NCBI GenBank assembly: GCA_035626675.1
Contig: DASPNH010000020.1
Coordinates: forward strand, 1 to 9,345
DNA from: DASPNH01 sp035626675
Lineage (GTDB): Bacteria; Desulfobacterota; Binatia; UBA1149; CAITLU01
Direction of reading: 5' to 3'
Length of the DNA: 9,345 nt
This document shows positions 1 to 7,500 of the stretch, in pieces. The stretch's first letter is position 1. Each line of letters begins with the position of its first letter. Both the position numbers and the translations under genes were made by a program. The notes beneath the pieces are model-generated. The model had not been told where the DNA came from. It worked only from the letters and a program-made list of their open reading frames with translations, and searched no databases.

Positions 1-1830
1 ATGCTCGCCGCTGTGGCCGAGCGCGATCGGCTGGCGGTCATGGAGCTGTACGGCGATCTGCCTGCCGAGCAGCAGGACTCGGTCCTGCGCCGCAGCGAGC
101 GCCGCAAGATCGTGCTTTCGACCAACATCGCCGAGTCCTCGGTCACCATCGACGGCATCACGGCCGTGGTCGACAGCGGCCTGGCCCGCGTGATGCGCTT
201 CGATGCCGGTGTCGGTCTGGACCGGCTCGAGCTGACGCGCATCTCGCGCGCGTCGGCAGATCAGCGCGCCGGCCGCGCAGGGCGAACCGCACCGGGCCTT
301 TGCGTACGGATGTGGAGTGAGCACGACGACCGCGGGCTGCGGCCGAACGAGGAGCCCGAGATCGCTCGCGTCGATCTGTCGCGCGCGGTCCTGGAGCTGC
401 GAGCCTGGGGCGAGCCGGATCCGCGCGCATTCGACTGGTATCAGGCGCCCGCGCCGTCGGCGCTGGATGCAGCCGAGCAGCTGCTGCGAGACCTGGGTGC
501 AATGGACGAGAGGGGCCTGACCGGCATCGGGCAGGCGCTCGCGCGGCTGCCGCTTCCGGCGCGCATCGGCCGGATGCTGGTCGAGGCGCAGCGCAAAGGC
601 TGCCTGTCCCGTGCCAGCATCGCGGCCGCGGTGCTGACCGAGCGCGATCCGCTGCGCCGCGGCCGCGACGCCGCGCCACTGAAGGCCACCACGGCGTGGG
701 AATCCGACCTGCTCGAACGCGTCCTGGTTCTGGAGAGATTCGCCTCGGCCGCACCAGGGCAGTGGCCGGAGCTGAACACCGGCGCTGCGCACGCCGTCCT
801 GCGCGTCGCGCGCGATCTTCAGCGGACTATGCGTGAGACGCCGGCCTCGCCGCTATCGAACACCGCCGAGCAGGACGAAGCATTCCTGCAGTCGCTGCTG
901 GCGGCATTCCCGGACCGCGTCGCACGCCGCCGTGATCGCGGCAGCGACCGCGCCCGGATGGTGGGCGGCCGCGGCGTCCGCCTTGCCGCCGACAGCGTGG
1001 TCCAGACCGCCGAGCTGTTCGTTTGCGTGGAGATCGACGCTGGCCGCCGCGGTGAGCGCGCCGAGGCACTCGTGCGCCAGGCATCGGCCGTCGATGAGAG
1101 CTGGCTGGCGACGACGCGCGCTGCGGTATCGGTGGAATTCGACGCAGCCAGCGAGCGCGTGATCGCTTGGTCGCGAGAGGCCTATCGAGATCTGGTGTTG
1201 GCGGAGAAGAGCACGCTGGCGCCGATCGAAGAGGCCGGCGCGTTGCTCGCACGGCATGCCGCAGCTGCCCCGGCGCGCGCTCTCGCGCTCGGCGACACGG
1301 AGGTCGAGCAGCTCCTGACGCGAGCACGATGCCTGGCACAATGGATGCCGGAGCTGGATCTGCCGGCATTCGACCAGGCAACGCTGAGCGACATCGCCGC
1401 GGGCATCGCCATCGGCAAGCGATCGTTCGAGGAGATGCGCCGCGTCCCGCTTCTGGACGTTTTGCTGGCGAAGCTCACATACGAGCAGCGGCGCGCCCTG
1501 GACCGCCACGCGCCCGAGCGACTGGAAGTGCCCAGCGGAAGCAGCATCCGGCTGTCGTACGAGCCGGGCAGGCCGCCGGTGCTGGCGGCGCGCATCCAGG
1601 AAATGTTCGGCATGCGCGAGACTCCGCGCATCGCCAATGGGCGCGTGCCCGTGCTCGTCCACCTCCTCGCGCCCAATGGGCGACCTCAGCAGGTGACGGA
1701 CGACCTCGCCAGCTTCTGGCGAACGACTTACGGCGAAGTTCGCAAGCAGCTGCGCGCGCGCTATCCGAAGCATTCGTGGCCGGAGGATCCCCTGACGGCC
1801 GTCGCGCAGCGGCGGCCGGGGCGGCGGTGA
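1..1830 (+). CDS. hrpB: ATP-dependent RNA helicase HrpB, C-terminal three quarters (5' end outside window)
   Basis: This is the C-terminal 609 residues of a DEAH-box (SF2) helicase of the HrpB family. It begins in the second RecA-like domain. Visible motifs are LYGDLPAEQQ (residues 16-25), motif V VLSTNIAESSVTIDG (38-52) and motif VI QRAGRAGRT (88-96), the arginine-finger region. A winged-helix/HA2-like region follows (about 130-290, with ALDAAEQLLRDLGAMDERG). The end is an HrpB_C-type domain (about 465-609) with RIQEMFGM, VHLLAPNGRPQQ, TDDLASFW, VRKQLRARYPKHSWPEDP. The order and C-terminal motifs separate HrpB from HrpA. Full-length HrpB proteins run to about 800-850 residues, so roughly 200 N-terminal residues carrying Walker A and the DEAH motif lie upstream; the ATG at base 1 is unlikely to be the true start. 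HrpB is thought to act on RNA in the cytoplasm, but its substrate is poorly defined. No functional link to the exported genes downstream is apparent. Confidence 0.95.
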   Translation: MLAAVAERDRLAVMELYGDLPAEQQDSVLRRSERRKIVLSTNIAESSVTIDGITAVVDSGLARVMRFDAGVGLDRLELTRISRASADQRAGRAGRTAPGLCVRMWSEHDDRGLRPNEEPEIARVDLSRAVLELRAWGEPDPRAFDWYQAPAPSALDAAEQLLRDLGAMDERGLTGIGQALARLPLPARIGRMLVEAQRKGCLSRASIAAAVLTERDPLRRGRDAAPLKATTAWESDLLERVLVLERFASAAPGQWPELNTGAAHAVLRVARDLQRTMRETPASPLSNTAEQDEAFLQSLLAAFPDRVARRRDRGSDRARMVGGRGVRLAADSVVQTAELFVCVEIDAGRRGERAEALVRQASAVDESWLATTRAAVSVEFDAASERVIAWSREAYRDLVLAEKSTLAPIEEAGALLARHAAAAPARALALGDTEVEQLLTRARCLAQWMPELDLPAFDQATLSDIAAGIAIGKRSFEEMRRVPLLDVLLAKLTYEQRRALDRHAPERLEVPSGSSIRLSYEPGRPPVLAARIQEMFGMRETPRIANGRVPVLVHLLAPNGRPQQVTDDLASFWRTTYGEVRKQLRARYPKHSWPEDPLTAVAQRRPGRR

Positions 1831-1852
1831 CGAGTATCGGCTCTCGGCCTTG

Positions 1853-1876
1853 CGCGCGCAGAGACGCGCGCAGAGA
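1853..1876. repeat. Perfect tandem duplication of a 12-bp unit (CGCGCGCAGAGA x2)
   Basis: The unit CGCGCGCAGAGA occurs at 1853-1864 and again at 1865-1876 with no mismatch, starting 23 bases after the hrpB stop codon. It is noncoding. Two copies of a low-complexity GC-rich unit are most simply explained by replication slippage; I assign no function. Confidence 0.85.
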
Positions 1877-2001
1877 CATGGACGACCGATTCTCCTGGGC
1901 TGCGGGTCTGGGCATCGCGTGGTCGTGAAGTCACGGCCTGCCTTTTCGGCGCCGGTTGAGCCCCATCCGGGAAGTTTTCGCGGCGTCCTCGCCCCGGCCT
2001 A

Positions 2002-2031
2002 TTGACGTCCCTGTAAAAAGGCTCCTAACTT
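2002..2031 (+). promoter_or_regulatory. Candidate sigma70-type promoter for the exported hydrolase gene
   Basis: TTGACG at 2002-2007 matches five of six bases of a -35 box. TAACTT at 2026-2031 is a weak -10 candidate (three of six matches to TATAAT) with an 18-base spacer. The spacer contains an A-run (TAAAAAG), and this is the least GC-rich part of the gap, which fits a promoter. Transcription would start near 2038, giving a leader of about 95 bases. The weak -10 box keeps confidence low. Confidence 0.35.
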
Positions 2032-2040
2032 GGCCACAGC

Positions 2041-2106
2041 CAGGTAGCGGGGAGGCAACGGGCGCTCAGGCCCCGACCGCGGCTGGCAAGTCCGCGTCAC
2101 TGCGGA
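2041..2106 (+). other. Foldable GC-rich leader upstream of the exported hydrolase
   Basis: Two hairpins can be drawn by eye. The first pairs CGGGG (2048-2052) with CCCCG (2071-2075), with an outer extension in which CCAG (2040-2043) can meet CTGG (2083-2086). The second pairs TCCGC (2091-2095) with GCGGA (2102-2106) around a 6-base loop. Such stems arise easily in GC-rich DNA, so this may be chance. It matches no riboswitch class I could confirm. Confidence 0.2.
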
Positions 2107-2131
2107 ACTTTTCACGACAGCGAGGTGTCCG

Positions 2132-4474
2132 ATGCGAAGCGACCTGCTGGTCTCCGGCGCGATCGCCATCCTTCTCCTGGCAAACGCCACCGCGCCCTCG
2201 CCCGCCGCCGCTGCCGACTGCGGGTCCGCCCTGGACAGGGCGGCGCTTCAGTTCCAGGCCCGCATCCACAAGGCGCAAGCCTCGTGCGAGTTTCGAACCG
2301 CCACCGGCCGCCCCTGCAAGATCGAAAAGCGCGATGCCAGCATCGAGAAGGCAAGGACCACTCTCGGCTCTCGTCTCTCCTCTTCCTGTACGGGCGAGGA
2401 CCTGGCATCGCTCGGCTTTCCCGGTGACTGCGCCGACGACGCTGCGCCCTTCACCGCCGCCGATGCAGCGGCATGCATCGCGTTCACGCACGAAGCCGCA
2501 ATCGATGCTGCCGTGGGCGCCGAGTTTGCCGGTGTCACCGAGCCCGCGTCAGGACGTGCGGCCACGTGCCAGAAGAGGATCGCCCGTGCGGGCCAGACCT
2601 TCCTGACCGACGACCTCGATGCGCGGCAGTCGTGCCTGGCCAACGATGCAGCCAACGATTGCGGCGCCGAAGGCGCCGCCACGGGCGACGAGGGCATCGA
2701 TGCCGCGCTGGAGGCGGGCGTTGCCGATCTGGCAGCGGACATCGACGAGGCATGCAGCGACGTCGATCTGAGCACGCTCGGCTTTCCCGGCGATTGCGCC
2801 GACAGCGACGGTGCACCTTTCGATGCCGACGACCTGACCGCGTGCATCGTCACCACCCATGACGCCGCCGCGCGCGCGATGTTTGACGCCGAGCATCCTT
2901 CCGCTCAGCCCTCGACCACGACTACCAGCACGACGACGACGCTCGACACCACCACGACGACCGCCGACACGACGACGACCACCACCACCACGACGCTGCC
3001 CTCGCTCGATGCGCTGACCAGCGTGGTCGGCCCGTACGGCGATGCGGACGGCGACGGCTTCGCCAACAACGTCGAGCTGGCCGCGTGCTCCAACCCCGGC
3101 GATGCCGCGAGCACCCCGCTGAACGACGACAGCCTGTGCACCAACCAGACGATCTTCTCCGACACGCTCGGCGATTCCTGGGGTCACACCAACCGCCAGA
3201 CCGATCCGACCTACCAGGTCGCCCTCAATCTGCTGATCGCCCAGAACCTGGCCGACTGCTCGGCCTACTGCGCCTCCCATCCCGCCATCGGCTCGCCGCA
3301 GGCGTGCAACGGCGCGTGGCCGTGGAGCGGCGTTCCCGAGTACGGCAAGTACACGTCCGGCCGCACGGTCGAGGTCACCTTCCCCGACGAGGACGGCAAC
3401 AACCTGCACGCCAGCATCTTCCTGCCGCCGGATGTCACCTGCAGCGGCATCGCGCCCACGTGCGATGGCATCACCGATGCCATCTCGTGCAGCGGCCCGG
3501 GCGGAAAGACCTATCCGGCCGTCGTCATCAGCGACGGCTTCATGGGCTCGCAGCGCATGTACTACTGGGCGGGACAGCGTCTGGCCGAGCAGGGCTACGT
3601 CGCGATGACGTTCGACGTGTCGGGCCAGGGCCTGTCGGAAGGAACGTTTCCCAACGGTGATGCGGGCATCGCCAGCGGCATCAGCGGCGGCGTGGGCGGC
3701 GGCTTCTCGCGCGACATCGGAACCGCGCTCAACTTCATGACGAGCGCCGAGAATCCCGTGCGCAACCTGATCCGCGTCGATCCGATGGTGATCGTCAATC
3801 AGGCGCCCGGCGGACAGGACCATCTCGAGAACTACGTGCTCGGTCTTGCCGGCCATTCCGCCGGCGCAACCGCCGCCATCGCGTATCAGCAGTCGACCGA
3901 AGCGGCCTACCCGGTGCGTGCACGCGCCGTCGTGGCGTGGTCGCACTTCGATGCCGACGGCACCATCGGCAACGTTCCGATCCAGCTCCACTCGGGCGAC
4001 AACGACAACGGCTTCATCCAGCCTCCGAGCAGCGACAATCGGTGTCCCGAGATGGAACGCCGCTACGATCGCCTCGGCGGCGACCGCGACCTGGACGGCA
4101 CCGCCGACTTCACGCCGCAAGACCGTCAGATCGTCATGACCGAGGCCGGCACGCACCTCGACTACAGCAAGGTGCCCTACGCCTACACGCCGATCTGGGA
4201 CGAGGACGTCGAGTACCACTACACGCTGGCGTGGTTCGACAGGTACCTGGCAGGCAACGTCTCACGCCGCATGGCCAGCGTCTCCGGCAACGTCATCCAG
4301 AGCGTGGATCGCTTCACCGACTATGCCGAGTGCACGAGCGGCCCGGACTGCTACAGCGCCGATGCACGCCTGAAGATGAGCCACGTCCACCTCTCCGACA
4401 TCTGGTGCTCGCGCTACGACGTCGCCGGCCAGGCCGCCGGCGACATGAAAGGAGGCGGCTGCCGGATCGAGTAG
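2132..4474 (+). CDS. Exported modular protein with C-terminal alpha/beta hydrolase domain
   Basis: This is a 780-residue exported protein. Residues 1-28 form a signal peptide (hydrophobic core LLVSGAIAILLLANA, Ala-rich end). Two related Cys-containing modules follow (about 29-142 and 145-258), each with the core LGFPGDCAD (94-102 and 216-224) and a downstream AC-I-TH segment. Residues 261-290 are a Thr-rich linker (22 Thr), then a loop with Asp304, Asp306 and Asp308 (DADGDGFANNVE) like thrombospondin type 3 or EF-type calcium loops. Residues about 345-750 look like a serine alpha/beta hydrolase. The nucleophile elbow is GHSAG (Ser576), the acid is probably Asp623 or Asp625 in LHSGDNDNG, and the histidine is probably His675 in AGTHLDY. 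DVSGQGLSEG may lie near the oxyanion region. The fold suggests an esterase, lipase or acyl hydrolase, but the substrate cannot be read. The start ATG has a modest Shine-Dalgarno-like GAGGTG (2122-2127) and gives a good signal peptide. The next gene begins 87 bases downstream. Confidence 0.85.
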   Translation: MRSDLLVSGAIAILLLANATAPSPAAAADCGSALDRAALQFQARIHKAQASCEFRTATGRPCKIEKRDASIEKARTTLGSRLSSSCTGEDLASLGFPGDCADDAAPFTAADAAACIAFTHEAAIDAAVGAEFAGVTEPASGRAATCQKRIARAGQTFLTDDLDARQSCLANDAANDCGAEGAATGDEGIDAALEAGVADLAADIDEACSDVDLSTLGFPGDCADSDGAPFDADDLTACIVTTHDAAARAMFDAEHPSAQPSTTTTSTTTTLDTTTTTADTTTTTTTTTLPSLDALTSVVGPYGDADGDGFANNVELAACSNPGDAASTPLNDDSLCTNQTIFSDTLGDSWGHTNRQTDPTYQVALNLLIAQNLADCSAYCASHPAIGSPQACNGAWPWSGVPEYGKYTSGRTVEVTFPDEDGNNLHASIFLPPDVTCSGIAPTCDGITDAISCSGPGGKTYPAVVISDGFMGSQRMYYWAGQRLAEQGYVAMTFDVSGQGLSEGTFPNGDAGIASGISGGVGGGFSRDIGTALNFMTSAENPVRNLIRVDPMVIVNQAPGGQDHLENYVLGLAGHSAGATAAIAYQQSTEAAYPVRARAVVAWSHFDADGTIGNVPIQLHSGDNDNGFIQPPSSDNRCPEMERRYDRLGGDRDLDGTADFTPQDRQIVMTEAGTHLDYSKVPYAYTPIWDEDVEYHYTLAWFDRYLAGNVSRRMASVSGNVIQSVDRFTDYAECTSGPDCYSADARLKMSHVHLSDIWCSRYDVAGQAAGDMKGGGCRIE
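2912..2998 (+). repeat. Coding low-complexity tract: Thr-rich linker
   Basis: These codons encode residues 261-289 of the exported hydrolase: runs of 4, 4, 5 and 9 Thr broken by Ser, Leu-Asp and Ala-Asp. The DNA is a mixture of ACG and ACC codons with one ACT, so it is not a pure triplet repeat, yet it is repetitive enough to slip. Thr-rich linkers of this kind usually separate domains of exported proteins and may be glycosylated; glycosylation here is inference. Confidence 0.9.
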
Positions 4475-4545
4475 CCGTCAGCCGCAAGAGCTGCGGACCG
4501 CGCAGCGAGAAACGACGAAGGCGGCAGGAGCAACCGTCGCACTTC

Positions 4546-4553
4546 AGGAGGGA
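4546..4553 (+). promoter_or_regulatory. Strong Shine-Dalgarno sequence setting the GTG start of the subtilase gene
   Basis: AGGAGGGA lies 8-9 bases before the GTG at 4562 and supports that codon as the start. The rest of the 87-base gap (4475-4561) has no visible promoter. It has a weak 5-bp inverted pair, CCGCA (4482-4486) and TGCGG (4492-4496), with no T-run, so the two exported genes may be transcribed together. Confidence 0.8.
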
Positions 4554-4561
4554 TCACGATC

Positions 4562-7500
4562 GTGACCACGCATACCCAACCGACGACTCATCTCCGCCCG
4601 CTTGCGGCCCGCGGCGCCGTCCTGGCAACGTTCCTCGCGACCATCTCGGCGACGCCGCCGGCGCATGCACTCTTCCCCTATCCCGTCGACGCCAACCGCT
4701 GCGACAACGCGGCCCTGCCGCTCGGCTGCACGCCCGCACCGAACGAGCTCGGCGGCCCGGCAAGCTGCGGCGGCCTGAACTGGAAATACGGGAGCACCGC
4801 GGCGTGCACGACCGATCCGCTGGTGCTGGGCAATCCGGCCGAGCTCGGCGGCATCAGCGGCATGAGCGTCGACACCGCCTGGCGCAGCACGACCGGACGC
4901 TCCGACGTCGTCATCGCGGTGCTCGACTCGGGCATCAAGTGGAACGACGGCGGCGCGCTGCAAGACCTGCGTCGCAAGTGGTACATCAATCGCGGCGAGC
5001 TGCCGGCGCCGGCCGGGCCTTGCACCGGCGCTCCCCCCGGCGACCTGCGCGACTGCAATGGCGACGGCGTCTTCAACGTCCCCGACTACGACGGCGATCC
5101 CGCCGTCTTCGACACCAACGGCAACGGCGTCACCGATCCGCAGGACCTGATCAACCTGTTCTCGGACGGCACCGACGACGACGCCGACGGCTACGTCGAC
5201 AACATCAGCGGCTGGGACTTCTTCCAGTACGACAACGATCCCTACGACGACGTCCAGTACGGTCACGGCACCGGCGAGTCGCGTGACTCGGCAGCCGAGG
5301 CCGACAACGGCGGCGATGCGGGGGCGTGTCCGAACTGCATGTCCATGCCGCTGCGCGTCGGCGACAGCTTCGTCGCCGACGTCAATGCGTTCGCGCAGGC
5401 TGTGATCTTCGCCGTCGACACCGGCGCCGCCATCGTGCAGGAGGCGCTGGGCACCTATAACAACACGAGCCTCGGCCAGGCGGCGGTCACCTACGCCTAC
5501 GACAACGACGTGCCGGTGATGGCGTCGGCCGCCGACGAGGACGCCTGGCACCACAACTTCCCGTCCAACTACGTCCACACCATCGTCACCAACTCGATCC
5601 GCGACTTCGGCTTCGACGGCGTGCTTCCCGATTCCTGGCTGTACTTCAACGGCTGCACCAACTTCGGCGGCAACATCTCGGTTGCCGTGCCCTCGACTTC
5701 TTGCTCGTCCGAAGCGGTCGGACGCGGCTCGGGCGTGGCGGGTCTGCTGATATCGGCAGGGCGCGACGCGGCCGAGGAAGGAACACTCGAGTATCCGCTG
5801 ACGGCCAACGAGGTGCGCCAGATTTTCACGCGCAGCGCCGACGACATCGACTTCGAGACCAATCGCGTGATCGGCTTCCCGGACACGATCCGCTACGCGA
5901 CCCAGGCCGGCTTCGACCAGTTCACCGGTTACGGGCGCATGAACGCGCAGGCAGCGGTCGCCGACATCCTGGCCGGCGCCATTCCGCCCGAGGCCGAGAT
6001 CGATTCGCCGGCGTGGTTCTCCTACATCGACGCGCAGCGCGACGGCGCCTTCCAGGTCCTGGGCCGCGTGGCTGCAGAGCGCGCCGACGGCTACACGTAC
6101 CGCGTCCAGATCGGCTACGGCGTCCAGCCGCGCGAGAGCGATTTCATCGACATCGTTCCGTTCGGCGCCACCCACAGCGCGCCGGTCAGCGGAGTGCTGG
6201 CAACGATCGCGCCCGAGCAGATTCCGGCGCCGACGCCCGAGCAGATCGCGCGCCGCATCACCCAGCTTCCCGATCTTTCGTCCGACTACGATCAGTTCAC
6301 CTACACGGTTCGCGTGCAGGTCCTCGACCAGCCCGGCGGGCTGCTCGGAGAGGATCGCCGCAGCATCTTCGTACATCACGACGAGGATCTGAAGGACGGC
6401 TTCCCCGTCGCCCTCGGCGACGGCGCGTCCTCGCCAGCGATCGCCGACCTGGATGGCGATGGCGTCAGCGAGATCGTCGTGGCGACTTCCGAAGGTTACG
6501 TGCACGCGCTGCAGTCCGATGGCAGCGAGCTGTCGGGCTGGCCGGTGGCAGTCGATCCTCTGCCGCTGCACACGGGATCGCAGGCATTCGCCACGGGCGC
6601 GGTCGGCTCGCCCGTCTACGGAGCGGTGCTGGCCAGCGTCGCCATCGGCGACCTCGACGGCGACGGCTCGCTCGACGTCGTCGCGGCCGACCTCGAAGGC
6701 AAGGTGTATGCGTGGAACCGCCTGGGACAGCGCAAGAGCGGCTTCCCGGTCGCGGTCAATCCGCTCTACTCGAGCAGCGCAGTGCTGGACCCGTCCAACA
6801 CCGTCGACGTCGCGTTCATCGGATCGCCGGTGCTGGCCGATCTGGACCAGGACGGCACGCTCGACATCATCACCGCCGCCAACGATCGCCACGTCTACGT
6901 CTGGGATCACACCGGCGCCTCGCGAGCGGGCTTCCCTCTGCTCGTGGTCGATCCGGCGCGCGTGGCCTCGGTCGATCCGGTCACGCACAAGGTGACGCCG
7001 CTGCCCGGCGCGTTCCGCGGCAGCAAGATCCTGGCAACGCCTGCGGTCGGCGACATTGACGGCGACGGCAGCCTGGACATCGTCGTCGGTACCAACGAGT
7101 GCTACGACGAGACGCCCAACGTCGCGTTCACCAATGCGACGTCGCAGGCGGTGGCACAGTCGGGCCTGATCAGCCCCGGCAACAGCCGCGTGTATGCCAT
7201 CCACAAGGACGGCTCCGCGCATGCTCCCTCGCCGTTCCTGCCGGGATGGCCGGTCAAGGTCGTCCTGCTGCTGCCCGAGCTTCTGCCCAACGTCGGCGAG
7301 GGCGTGCACGGATCGGCGGCCCTGGCCGACGTCGACGACGATGGCACGCTCGAGGTCGGCATCTTCTCGGCGGCCGGCCCCGGCTACCTGCTCAACCACG
7401 ACGGCACCTCGTTCTACGGCGCCGACCCGCAGGGCAACTACAACGTGATGGCGACCGAAGGCTATCCGCCGGCCAACAGTGCCGACACGCCGACCTTCCC

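Larger units (their letters stand above)
1831..2131. other. Intergenic gap between hrpB and the exported hydrolase gene
   Basis: This 301-base stretch has no convincing gene. One + frame is open from 1956 to 2606, but it runs into the next gene in another frame and its product is Arg/Pro/Ser-rich, as expected of a shadow frame. The gap holds a 12-bp tandem duplication near the hrpB stop, a candidate promoter near 2002-2031 and a GC-rich foldable leader. No clear rho-independent terminator for hrpB was seen; there is no strong hairpin followed by a T-run. Confidence 0.7.

Noticed and set aside
2011..2060. Resemblance to the 3' half of a cyclic di-GMP (GEMM-I) riboswitch (CCTAA, then GGTAGCGGGG)
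   Set aside because: The required 5' half, with GGCAAACC, a GAAA loop and an ACGCAAAGCC-type segment, is not present upstream, so the similarity is probably chance. A covariance-model scan would settle it.
2549..4219. A 556-residue open frame on the - strand opposite the exported hydrolase
   Set aside because: Same codon-bias shadow. There are no motifs, while the + frame carries the nucleophile elbow and Cys modules.
4482..4496. Possible terminator between the two large exported genes
   Set aside because: The stem is only 5 bp with a 5-base loop and no T-run follows.
3937..5286. A 449-residue + strand frame spanning the gap between the two exported genes
   Set aside because: The product is almost entirely Arg, His, Pro and Ser of low complexity. 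It overlaps two well-supported genes in another frame and crosses the strong Shine-Dalgarno site.
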